A DNA stretch of 64,000 nt from Diplodia intermedia (Eukaryota > Ascomycota > Dothideomycetes > Botryosphaeriales > Botryosphaeriaceae). A program made the position numbers and the translations under genes. The notes beneath the pieces were generated by a model. That model was not told the origin of the DNA. It was given only the letters and a program-made list of their open reading frames with translations, and did not search any database. Of this stretch, positions 10,865 to 20,818 are shown piece after piece. The stretch lies in the NCBI GenBank assembly GCA_021495925.1, contig JAKEKT010000003.1, positions 496,001-560,000 of the forward strand. The letters run 5' to 3'. Every line of letters starts with the position of its first letter. Position 1 is the stretch's first letter.

Positions 10865-12795
10865 ATGGATCAGAAAGATGCTCATGTACCGGCCGGGGAC
10901 GTTGAGAAGAATGGCACCTTCTATGTTGAAGATGTGGCCAAGGCCGAGGCGGCATCACCGGCCGCGTCGGGACATTCAAGGCCACTTGACTCCGAAGATG
11001 AACCCAAGGTCAGTCTCGAGATTGGCGTTTTGACTCGCGCAACTAAGCCCTGGGCCAGATGACGGTTCGTCGCTTCATGCCTTTGGTCGCCATGGCGTTC
11101 CTGTGGACTGGCTCCCAGATACCGCTCTACCTCTATGGCGCCATTCCGCCTTACATCTACGGTGACATTGGCGGCGTCGACAGATGGATCTGGTTCGTGC
11201 TGGCGAATCTGCTGGCCTTGGCTGCTATCTGTCCTTTCGTTGGATCCCTTTCCGACCTGTTCGGGCGACGATACACTGCTATGACGGGAGCTGTCTTCCT
11301 CATCATCGGAAACATTGTCACTTCGACCTCCCATACCATGAACATCTTCATTGGCGGCATGGCCTTGGCCGGGATAGGAGCTGGTATCCTGGAATTGACT
11401 GCGCTTGCTGTGACGTCCGAAATCGCCCCAACCAGGAAAAGAGGAAAATACAACGCTTGGATGATCTTGTAAGTGTGCCCGCCTGATTCTCGTAATGCAT
11501 TGAGCTAATCTGGCCTAGTACCATCTTGCCTTTCTGTCCGTCCGTGCTCTGGGCCCAGTGGGTGGCTCACTACGGTAGCTGGCGCTACATCGGCCTCTGG
11601 TGCGCCCTCTGGGCATTCATCGGCTTAGCCCTGACTTTTATCTTCTATCATCCTCCTCCGCGTTCGAACATGTGCGGGCTGTCCAGGAGAGAGGTTTTGA
11701 AGCGGATTGACTACGTTGGCGGCTTCCTGTCCATTTCTGGGCTTTTGCTATTCATGGCTGGCCTACAGTGGGGAGGATACAACTACCCATGGACTTCGGC
11801 TCATACGTTGGCACCTCTGCTGATAGGCGCTGCCCTCGTCGCCGCGTTCATTGTGTGGGAGTCCAAATTCGCGGCTTACCCCATGTTTCCGTCGAGCATC
11901 AAGCGAGAGCCGAGAATTCTGTTGTTGACCCTGAGTAAGCTCACAGGCGGACATGTGGTTATCTTCCGCTAACACTTCCAGTAATCACATTCATCTCCGG
12001 CGCCAACTTCTTCAGCGTCCTTCTATTCTGGCCGACACAATCGTACAATTCGTACGGCCATGAGCCAACCGCGGTTGGGGTCCGCAACATCACCCTCGGG
12101 TTCTCAATCTTAGCCGGCGCGTGTATAGTCCTCGCCCTGCTCACCTACACGCGCGGCCACATCCGCCTCCTAATGCTCGGGTCTTGCGTGTTCATGACGG
12201 CGGGAGGTGGTGGAATGGCTGCCCTGCGCACCGACAACATCTGGCTCGTCTATGTCGTCCTCACCATCGCCGGCCTTGGAATTGGAGGAATCGTGGTTCC
12301 AGCGAGCATCATCACCAACATCATCTGTCCAGACGAGGTGATTGCAACGGTGACGGCTCTGACGCTGGCCATTCGCGTGCTTGGCGGTGCCATCGGCTAC
12401 TGCATATACTACAACGTCTTTGCTCAGAAGTTTGCGCATGCCGCGTCGGAACTTATTCTCGTCCCTACAGCGGCCGTGACTCTACAGACGAAGGACCCGG
12501 AAATCCTAACGAAGGTCGTCGAAATTACGGTTGCCGGGTTGCTCGACATGTTCTACGAGTTTCCTAACATCACGGAGACGCAGGTGCAAACGCTGATTCA
12601 TGCTGGGCAGGAGACATATGCCTACGCGGTACGTAACATTGACTTCTCCGTTCGGTGTCCACCGCAAACTGACCATCCCAGTACCCGTACGTGTACTATG
12701 TTTCTATAGCCTTCGGTGGGGTCTCGATCATTTGCAGCCTTTTCCTTGGCAACATCAAGAAGTATATGACGGATAAGGTTGCGGTCAGCATGTAG
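10865..12795 (+). CDS. MFS efflux transporter, TRI12-like family
   Basis: Predicted plasma-membrane major facilitator protein of the fungal trichothecene-efflux-pump (TRI12/siderophore-transporter-like) family; the substrate is unknown. Five exons: 10865-11008, 11059-11468, 11519-11934, 11982-12628, 12682-12795, giving 576 residues. All introns are about 47-53 bp. A hydrophilic N-terminal tail of about 48 residues ends at the first intron and is followed by many hydrophobic segments; the family has 12-14. The MFS signature between helices 2 and 3 is visible as GSLSDLFGRRYTAMTG, and the family motif SEIAPTRKRGKYNAW follows. The third splice joins LLLTL to IITFISGANFFSV, typical of the family. 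The start MDQKDAH is the first Met after the TATA box and is supported by the phase-0 first intron. No biosynthetic enzyme genes lie beside it, so a role in general xenobiotic or iron-chelate export is as likely as export of a self-made toxin. Confidence 0.93.
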
Positions 12796-13688
12796 ACGAA
12801 ACAGTATTCCGTCGGACCACTGAACGGTCGGGTCCAAATGGGAATCCAGTCTTCGAAGTTTGCAATGACGTGCAGATGAAGCAGGGGTCTAGCCATGATC
12901 AGCCCATGTCCGAACAAGAGCCTCATTCCCGCATCCGGGCAAAAAAAGGTCTCCCGTCGTTACGGACGTGGGGGCCAGAATCCATTTGCATGCAGGCCAA
13001 GAAACAATGTCAAGACGTCCGGGTCTCAGGAGCATTGGGCACAAATGAATGCAGGCTTCGGTGCTCGTATTGGTCCTGTGGTGTGAGGCTGCGGGTCAGG
13101 ACTCCGTAGCGATTGGCCCCACTTTGATGACAAACAGGCTGCATACGTCTGCCTGCGTCTTGATGCTGGTACAGGCGCACATGACGGTGTCGCACTCAGC
13201 CTCAATCACTTGCCAAGTCGGGTAAAGCGGCCCAGCGGGTCATGTCAATTCCTCTTTGAAGCAAAAGTCAAGCTCAATCAGAGCCTCCAAAGAAGACATC
13301 ACCCTCTTTACGCCTGTATACTCAGTCCCAAGCTACCTACCACGCCACAGCTTACCGAGAGTACGCCGAACAGCATTTTCCAAGCCCGATGCCTGAATAG
13401 CCGGGGGAAGGGACACTGGATGCACAAAACCGGAACTCTATCCATTTTACCGGTTCGGAAGCAGCAAGGCAGCTTTCTCGCTTCCCAGGAACAGCAATAC
13501 GAAGAAGGATCGGCATGCCTGTCCCACGAGGCTGCGACTCACCACGAGGTAGAACATAAAAGAAATGATATCCCCATGGATATTATGGCTCACAGCAGAT
13601 CGGCTCTACGTTAAACCACACTCTCATGGACTACGGATAACTGGCCAAAGGCCGTCTAAACTTACCTTAACCAACACGCAGTTTCACA
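12796..13688. other. Intergenic region
   Basis: Nothing recognisable is encoded. Short open frames at 12870-13614 lack domain features. The stretch contains the 3' flank of the MFS transporter and the promoter of the surface protein that follows on the same strand. Confidence 0.55.
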
Positions 13689-15378
13689 ATGCAGATGCAA
13701 GCCTTCAACCAAGTCCCGCTTTTGGTCCCCACGACCGTGGCCTATTCCAGTGTCGGTGAGTACTGACCCATCTGAAACTGTGTAGTGAGGCAATGTGACA
13801 GGCGTACAATATTCATCAAGACAGCTACCCTCCATTTGCCTCGCTGATCACGCGTCTGGGATCCGATACATTCAGATAAAACTAACAACTACATAGGCGC
13901 TTGTAGCTGGTCTACTACTTCAACCATTGCCGCAACCGCGGCAACCTACACTTCAGCACCATGCCCGACCGTCACTGGCAGCTTCATGGTGGCCAAAGAT
14001 ATGGAAGGCGCCTTTGAGCTTCACGGCATCGAAGAGATCCAAGGCAATCTCGTGATCAACGGCGCCACAAAGCTCGACCGCATCAACCTGGGCGATTTGC
14101 AGAAGGTCGATGGGCTCCACATCAGCAACATCAGGGTCGACGGGGACGGGATGAGCTGGCCGAAGCTGCACACGGCCAAGCGGATCAACTGGTCCCACCT
14201 CCAGCTCTTCGACGGCAGCGGTAGCAACAACCCCAAGATCACGGGCGTGGAGAACCTCAGTCTGTACAACACCACCATCGCCGACCTCAGCGACGTCTTC
14301 GACATCGAGGCGGGCGGATACATCTACGTCGCCGGCAACGCCAACATGGAGAACGTCACCCTGCCGAACCTGAAGAGCGTCGGCATCGCGCTCGAGATCT
14401 TCGACAACGCGCCGTCGGCGACGATATCCTTCCCGGAGCTCGAGGCGGCCGAGAGCATCGTGGTCAGCCAGATCGGGAGGGGGGCCGGCGGCGCCGAAGC
14501 CACGACGTCGCCATCCTCCTCCTCCTCCTCCCTGGACCTGCCCAAGCTCGTCGAAGTCCACAAAGACTTCACCATCGGCGACAGCCCGGGCCTCGCCGCC
14601 GTCAACGCGCCGGCGCTCACGCGCGTCCGCGGCGACCTCAAGGTCGTCAACAACAGCCGGCTGCGCACCATGCCGTTCGAAAGCCTCGGCAGCGTGGACG
14701 GCGACCTGGTCTACAACGGCAGTTTCGACGCGTGAGTCTTGCACCCCCCAATCAGCCAACCAACCATCCACGCTCGCTAACATGATGATGCATCGCCGCC
14801 AGGCTCTCCGGCCAAGTCCAGCACACCATCGGCGCGGTCCGCTACGAGACCGACCGCGGCTTCAGCTGCCGCCGCCACTACGGCTCGACCTACTCCTACC
14901 AAGGCGGCTACTCGTGCACGTCCGCCTCGGGCTCCTACGACACCGTCCGCATCATCGCCGCCGGCGCCGCCCTGAACCCGTGGAAAAACACGCCCACGCC
15001 CACGCCGACACCCACGCCGACGCCGGCCCGCTCGCACCCCCGCAACGACGAGAAGAAGGACCGGCTGGGATGGTGGGCCATCCTCGTCCTCTGCCTGCTC
15101 GTCGCCGCCCTCGTCGCCGCCACCGTCGGCTTCGAGCTGCGGCGGCGGCGGCGGCGGCGCGGAGGAGGAACAGAGTCAACCTCGCGACGGTTAATAACGT
15201 CGGGACGCCTTTGCCGCCGCCGTCGCCGCCACCGGTCTACCGTCTGCGGGAAAACGGCGATGGGGTGGTCGTTTTTGACGACGATGCCGACGACATCATG
15301 CCGCCAAAGTACTCGGAGGTGGTCGATCGGGATGCGGAGAAGGAGGCGTTGGAGAGGGAGATTCGGGGCGGTAACTGA
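13689..15378 (+). CDS. ECM33/Sps2-like surface protein with one TM segment
   Basis: Probable cell-surface protein. The ectodomain (exons 13897-14731 and 14803 onward) resembles the receptor-L/ECM33-type fold: short repeats such as IQGNLVINGATKL, VDGLHISNI and VRGDLKVVNNSRL, with regularly spaced Leu/Ile and Asn. A Cys-containing module (SCRRHYGSTYSYQGGYSC) and a Pro-Thr spacer follow. One transmembrane helix is clear at about 15068-15130 (GWWAILVLCLLVAALVAATVGF), then a run of Arg coded by CGG repeats. The cytoplasmic tail rich in PPP and containing MPPKYSEVV is in a different frame, ending at the stop at 15376-15378. No plausible intron explains the switch, so a frameshift or assembly error at the CGG tract is likely. 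The first exon (13689-13755) and 141-bp intron give a leader with only a weak signal sequence; that start is tentative. ECM33-like proteins act in wall organisation; this role is inferred. Confidence 0.72.
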
Positions 15379-17055
15379 AGTGTACTCATGTTTGATGACG
15401 CATGGAGGTTTGTAGGGGACGAGGGGATCTGTGGTATACGTAGCAGACGACACGGTGCACACGAACTCGGACTGACGACTCTTCATGAGATCCAGGTGGA
15501 ATTGATATGTTTGTGTGTTTTTACTTTTGCTAGGAAGAAAATACGTGATGCTCGAGTCGATTGAAATAGACCCGGCCAAGAATAGGAGACTGCGCCCAAC
15601 GCCAAAATTCATCAAGTAACGTTGGTCCGTCTTCCATCTCTAGGAAAAGGTGTCGTGAAAGAGGAGAGAAGAAAAAACTTGCTGTAGTTTGAGGCTGGTA
15701 TTCTGGAGTCTTGGTTAGCTATTTTCCATCCAGTCCAGCTTATGAAAGTTGTGCATATGACGAAATTCCTTCAGAAAGTGAATTAAGGTATCCGCAGAAA
15801 ATACTAAGACAAACCATGAATTGCCTTTACGGCATATAATAATCATAGGGAAATTAAGTTAACGTAATCATGACTTACTAGGAGCTCGGTGTGAAGAACG
15901 GCGTCCGGACGTGGTATAATGCATTTGAAGCATGTCGAAGCTACGCACTCTGTTGTGGACAGGCTGCTCGCCAACTTGGAGCATAGAGACCAGGTTGTAG
16001 CGTCGAACAAAATGATTGAAAAATCAGAAGAATGCAGGCCCGCTAACCTGACTTGTCAGGTGGTGTTGAGTTGTTGAGAGTTGTTGAGAAACTGGGCGGC
16101 TCGCGGGTTTCAGGTCGTTACGTGCATCCCCTTTTTTTTTTAAAAAAAAAAAGTGTCGATGATCAGAGATGAAGCATAAAACTCGGGTGAACCACGAATG
16201 GCTCACGTTTCTCGATTGTACGACTAGCGTGTGATCGCGCGCGAGTGGGGGACAGAGACGTCGTGAAAGTTGATGAAGTGTAGGCGTCTTTGCTTAGGTC
16301 GTGGAAGAGTACGGAGGCACCCAAGACCGAGGTGCCTGCGCAGTACGCAGTCCAGAATGCCCGGGAATGCACGTCATTTCGAGAAGTGCTGGGAAACCAC
16401 CTGGGAACGCTTTTGACGATGAACGACATATTGATTTTGGACGAGGAAGCCGAGATATGAAGAAAGCAGCAGCAACGCGACTTAAGACCCTGCGGGACGG
16501 GCGAAAGTGAGATGGAGGAAGCCAGAAGTGCGACGTGGAAGCGACAAGTGTCGTTGGGGGAAAAGGGTCCCAAGGGTACCAGTGATAGCCCGCGTTCCTA
16601 CCGGAACGGAACGTTGGCGGGGAACCGAGTCTAGAGCGTGGCTGGGGGTCCGTTGCGACCGCTGACACATGAAGAACAGTAGGAACGAGACGCTACCGAA
16701 AGCCCACAGCTCAGCCTCGCGCATTGTAAGAAGAGCTGTAGGAAAAGCACATGCGATAAGACTATACCGAAAGCACGTGACCTAACACAGCCCCAGTCAC
16801 ACAGGGACAGCGGGTTAGGAGATAACAGACAATGCGACTGTGCGAGAAACGGAGATGATTTTCGTTGCCAGTCTGGGGTCGCCGTTCCGCGCCCGAAATG
16901 GTGACTATTGTACATGCCGGAACGATGGCCAATGAGAATACACTGACTGAGCTTAGTCAAGAAAGTAATAAGAGATGCCCGATTTGCCTGAGCGCCAACG
17001 CTGAATTCAACTCCTGTCCTTGGGTCCTTTTTCCGTTTTTCCTTTTTTGTACACG
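15379..17055. other. Intergenic region
   Basis: No supported gene. The first part is AT-richer 3' flank of the surface protein. Overlapping minus-strand frames around 16163-16960 show no recognisable domain. A T10-A11 palindrome lies at 16132-16152. The right end is 3' flank of the PRELI gene. Confidence 0.5.
16132..16152. repeat. Palindromic homopolymer T10-A11
   Basis: Ten T followed by eleven A form a self-complementary run. It could be a poly-A/poly-T terminator-like element, a nucleosome-depleted site or a relic of a retrotransposed tail. No target-site duplication was found by eye. Confidence 0.8.
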
Positions 17056-17850
17056 TTATGAGCGATCGTTGACGTCGTTGCGTCCCATGAGGATCTTCTC
17101 GCGGTCCTGGCGCATGCCCTCCATGACGGCTACGAGGCCGCCCTGGCGCATCCGCTGCAGCACAATCTTCATGCCTTCCTTGGCATTCGGCTGGCTCTTC
17201 TCGGCGCGCTTGAGGCCGATGAGCTCGATGGACCGCTGGATGGAGGCGGTCGACCAGGACTTGAAGAAGCCAACCTTGGCCGGCTGCTCTTCCTCAAGCT
17301 CGGCAGCCTTCGCATCGGCGGCAGCCCTGGCCGCACGTCTCTTCCGGATGTTCTCGCCAATCTTCGAGTGTAGAGTGACGCTTGTCTCGACGTCCGTGGT
17401 CTCGTTGAGACCCGACTCCAGCAGGCCGTGGGCGGCGGCACTCTTCTCGCACCTGTTGGTGCGGAAGATGTCGGCTGGACGACGGAAGATCTGGCGCTCG
17501 ACAACACTGAGTACACCAGTCCATTCAAGGTTCTGGCTGACGGTGTCCATCCAGCCCTCGCGGATGTTGACGACACTGTGTTCGAGGATGTAGCTCTGGG
17601 TGTCGCCGGCGTTGGAGGCACCCAGCAGCGAGCGCGGCAGGATCTTCAGCACGGCACCAGGCAGCTTGGAGCGCTTCAGGTGCAGGCGCACGGTATGCAG
17701 CTCCTGAGTGTTCGGGTCAAAGCGGCGGTCGATGACATCGGTGGAGAGCACGTGGGTAGAGTAGGGGTTCGGGTAGCGGAGGAAGTAGGCGAGCGTGACG
17801 GCGGGGAACGAGTAGTCGTAGCTGAAGGAGCTGTCGTAGAATTTCACCAT
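17056..17850 (-). CDS. PRELI/MSF1-domain mitochondrial lipid-transfer protein
   Basis: Single-exon gene, 264 residues. The PRELI/MSF1 domain fills about residues 1-175. It starts MVKFYDSSFSYDYSFP, like yeast Ups1/Ups2/Ups3, with the conserved block RYPNPYSTHVLSTDVIDRR and a central ...RTNRCEKSAAAHGL... region. In yeast these proteins work in the mitochondrial intermembrane space with Mdm35 and carry phosphatidic acid (Ups1) or phosphatidylserine (Ups2) between membranes. Which paralogue this is cannot be told by eye. The charged C-terminal extension (about 185-264) contains coiled-coil-like Ala/Lys/Glu-rich helices (RKRRAARAAADAKAAELEEE) and is longer than in yeast. The frame stays open upstream to 18249, but MVKFYD matches the conserved family N-terminus, and the region further upstream is the promoter shared with the tryptophanyl-tRNA synthetase gene. 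Confidence 0.9.
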   Translation of the reverse strand: MVKFYDSSFSYDYSFPAVTLAYFLRYPNPYSTHVLSTDVIDRRFDPNTQELHTVRLHLKRSKLPGAVLKILPRSLLGASNAGDTQSYILEHSVVNIREGWMDTVSQNLEWTGVLSVVERQIFRRPADIFRTNRCEKSAAAHGLLESGLNETTDVETSVTLHSKIGENIRKRRAARAAADAKAAELEEEQPAKVGFFKSWSTASIQRSIELIGLKRAEKSQPNAKEGMKIVLQRMRQGGLVAVMEGMRQDREKILMGRNDVNDRS

Positions 17851-18257
17851 CGTGAACGTCTTCGCATCCTCGGGCTGCGTCGATTGAGATGGAGGTGGCG
17901 GCGTGGAGGTAGAAAAGGCGTGGGACGGGGCGCGGGGACCAGGCGGCAAAAGGCTGGCGCTTGCTTTCCAATGGCTCGTCACGCTCTGGTGATGGTCTCC
18001 AGACATCGGGCAGATCGCGCCGACACGCCGAGCGGGGAACGCACCAGCCACATGCGGCGGTGCGAGCGTGGGCTTGCTGTGGCTGTCGCGCTCGAAAACA
18101 GAACACCCCGCCGTGACTCTTCCGCGCCTAAATTCTGAGTGAGTCGCAACGTTGCCGCTCTCTCTCTGCTCCGCCCAACGCTGCTCGCCCCCTTCTTCAC
18201 GCGTGCAGCTTCTCCGGACCAACGCCCCCCACCTCCAATCGCACCGCAACCCCCGCC
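17851..18257. promoter_or_regulatory. Shared divergent promoter, PRELI gene / tryptophanyl-tRNA synthetase
   Basis: These 407 bp separate two start codons facing away from each other. A TGACTC core (18114-18119), six of seven bases of the CPC1/Gcn4 heptamer, lies about 139 bp before the synthetase ATG; TGAGTCG follows at 18140-18146. tRNA-synthetase genes are known general-control targets, so these are candidate sites only. CT-rich patches at 18157-18170 and 18220-18256 are typical of fungal housekeeping promoters. Confidence 0.45.
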
Positions 18258-19730
18258 ATGGCCGAGAAGCAGCCCACCACCGAGCTCGGCGAGCCTCCGT
18301 CCGTCGCCGCCCTCTCGCTTGCCGAGACGGCCACCGACCCCGTCAAGAAGGCTGCTGAGCAGGAGATCAACCCCTGGGACGTCTCTGCCGCCGTTGACGA
18401 TGAGGGAAACACTCTGGCCTTCGACTATGAGGCAATCTCGCGGTATTGCGCGCCGCCTGTCTTTTCGCTTCCGGCGCTGACATGAGCCCAGCAAGTGGAA
18501 CACCAAGCTGATCGACGAGGCGCTGCTCGAGCGCTTCGAGCGTGTCACTGGCAAGAAGCCCCACCGCTGGCTGAGGCGCGGCCTCTTCTTCTCCCACCGC
18601 GACTTCGATCTTATCCTCAATTACTACGAGCAGGGCCGTCCCTTCTTCCTCTACACCGGCCGTGGCCCCTCGTCGGATAGCATGCACATTGGCCACACGA
18701 TCCCCTTCGAGTTTACTCGCTGGCTGCAGGAGGCCTTTGACTGCCCGCTTGTTATCATGTTGACGGACGACGAGAAGGCCCTCTTCAAGGACAACCTGAC
18801 CTTTGAGGAGACCATGCAGTGCGCCCGCGACAATGCCAAGGATATCATTGCCCTTGGCTTCGACCAGAAGAAGACCTTCATTTACAGCGACCTGAAGCAC
18901 ATCGGATATGCGGGTGGCCACATGATGATCAACGCCTGGGAGTTCTCCAAGCTCGTTACCTTCAACCAGGTTCGCGGCGCTTTCGGGTTCGACGGCAGGT
19001 AAGTTCTCGGGACTTGTACGCTGGGTCGCGTATGCATGCTTATCCTTCCAGCACCAACACTGGTCGCATCTTCTTCCCCATGTTCCAGTGCGTTGCCGCC
19101 TTCGCTACCTCGTACCCCGAGATCTGGGGCGATGACCCGAACTCCGACTTCCGGAGCAAGAAGACGGCCCAGATCCCTTGCCTGATCCCCTGCGGCATTG
19201 ACCAGGATCCCTACTTCCGTCTCGTCCGCGAGAACTCGCACCGCATGAAGAACCCCGTCCCGAAGCCCGCGCTCATCCACTCCAAGTTCTTGACTGCCCT
19301 CCAGGGCGCTGGTGGCAAGATGAGTGCCAGCAACCCCAACAGTGCTATTTTCATGTCGGATACCCCCAAGCAGATCCAGAAGAAAATCAACAGCCACGCC
19401 TTCTCCGGTGGCCAGGAAACCCTTGAGCTCCACCGCGAGCTTGGTGGTAACCCGGACATTGATGTTGCGTATCAATATATCACCTACTTCGAGGACGACG
19501 ACGAGAAACTGAAGACGCTTTATGACGGCTACAAGAAGGGGGAGCTCCTGACGGGTGAGATGAAGAAGGAGTGCATCAAGCTCATGCAGGCGTACGTCAA
19601 GGGCTTCCAGGAGCGCAGGGCGAAGGTTACGGAAGAGGTCATGCAGAGCTACATGAAGCCAAGAAAGCTGGAATGGGGCCTCAACCCGAACCCCGTGAAA
19701 CCCGCAAAGAAGGAGGCGGAGAAGAAGTGA
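18258..19730 (+). CDS. WRS1: Tryptophanyl-tRNA synthetase, cytosolic
   Basis: Class I aminoacyl-tRNA synthetase that charges tRNA-Trp in the cytosol. Three exons (18258-18442, 18492-18998, 19052-19730) encode 456 residues. Signatures: the HIGH-type motif in SSDSMHIGHTIPFEF, the long eukaryotic/archaeal-type core (YAGGHMMINAWEFSKLVTFNQ), and the KMSKS-type loop as GGKMSASNP. Both splice junctions restore conserved sequence: EAISR-KWNTKLID and FGFDG-STNTGRIFFP. There is no mitochondrial presequence; the N-terminus is acidic and Ala-rich, as in fungal cytosolic enzymes. The C-terminus ends in a Lys-rich tail. The gene is divergently arranged with the PRELI gene. It appears intact and essential. 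Confidence 0.97.
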
Positions 19731-19928
19731 CTATCTTATGACCAAATTCCAGATGAAGGAGTAGCAAAAGAAGATGAAAAGAGACATGTATCAGGGATTG
19801 AGCCTAGATCAGATGTGATTGAACCGCATGTAGACAAAAGTTGTTCATCTCCCTGGATGCTGTAAGCTTGAATTAATGTGCACCTCCTGTCTAGTAAAGA
19901 GATAGATACGGCAGAACCCCCAAGCTAG

Positions 19929-20731
19929 ATGTCTTCGATCCAGGTGAAACCTCCTTATGGAATTTCATTGCTCCTTTCATTCGTTCCATTGAAGTGTCAT
20001 TTGCTCATCTCGCTCGCACTAGAGTTTGTGGTAGAGTTCTTCTTCTTAGGCATTCCCTTGCCTTGTGCTCCCTTCTTCAGCCTCATTTCTTCCCGCCTCG
20101 CAGCCAACTTCCAGGACTGGATGGGCAGGCCGCGCCGAGGCAACATCCAGCTCTTGGGACGTGACCGACGAGTATGGGAGGACGGCCGCGATTCGGTAAC
20201 CCCGAGGAGCCCAGAGAGGGCATACCCGTTCGCAAGATGGATCACGAGGGCAGTTCCCGCATTTCACACACTATTCAGCAGACGACCCGAAGTAAGCCAA
20301 GGGCCTGTGCAAGGCCTGGAACCCGGCTAACGGACTGTTTGCAGCATGACGATGAAGAGTCTAGAGCGGCAGGCGGAGAGTTGAACAAAGACCTTGGTAC
20401 AAAGGAACTCTCTTACTCGAATAAGAAGGTCATGCGGGCGGCGGCCTTTATCGGGACCATAGTCGCAAGCCTACTGCCGGTGCTGGCCATGGTGGTTTTG
20501 TATTCAGTGCATGGTATGTCCGCACGGCTCGGCCTCGTGGCAGCCTTCACTGCCGCCTTCTCGACAAGTCTTTGGTTCATGACGGATGGCAAGATAATCG
20601 AAGTCTTTGCCGCAACATCCACGTGGGTTGCTCTGGTGAGGGGCTTGAGAAGTTGCAACTGGCTGATTGCGTCCAGGTTCTCTGCCGTATGCGTCGTGTT
20701 CATTGGCACAAACACCAGCAATGATTCGTGA
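19929..20731 (+). pseudogene. DUF6594-family membrane protein, C-terminal remnant
   Basis: Three blocks splice into a frame resembling the C-terminal half of the fungal DUF6594 family: to 20291, 20345-20622 and 20677-20731. The second intron (20292-20344) has a GTAAGC donor, a CTAAC branch motif and TTTGCAG. Splicing links RWITRAVPAFHTLFSRRPE to HDDEES, and the last splice gives FAATSTFSAVCVVFIGTN, the usual family ending. Two or three hydrophobic helices are visible (AAFIGTIVASLLPVLAMVVL and following). The function of the family is unknown. What is missing is the N-terminal half of about 100-150 residues: upstream there is only Leu/Phe-rich sequence and then the 3' flank of the synthetase gene. 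The formal Met at 19929 gives 231 residues, but the real start is unclear. It could be a truncated pseudogene or a short expressed derivative. Confidence 0.55.
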
Positions 20732-20818
20732 ATTCTTTGGGGAGGTCACGAGGGTCGGAAAGTCCTCACAGGCAGGCAATCTCGTCTATGGTGTCATGGG
20801 ACAAAGGAACCATCTGTA

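Noticed and set aside
13953..14783. Minus-strand frame of 276 codons
   Set aside because: Shadow of the ECM33-like ectodomain; Val/Asp/Arg-biased and without motifs.
19997..20245. Minus-strand frame ending in a Lys-rich tail that resembles mitoribosomal protein tails
   Set aside because: It overlaps the plus-strand DUF6594 coding match, and no upstream exon with ribosomal-protein similarity was found.
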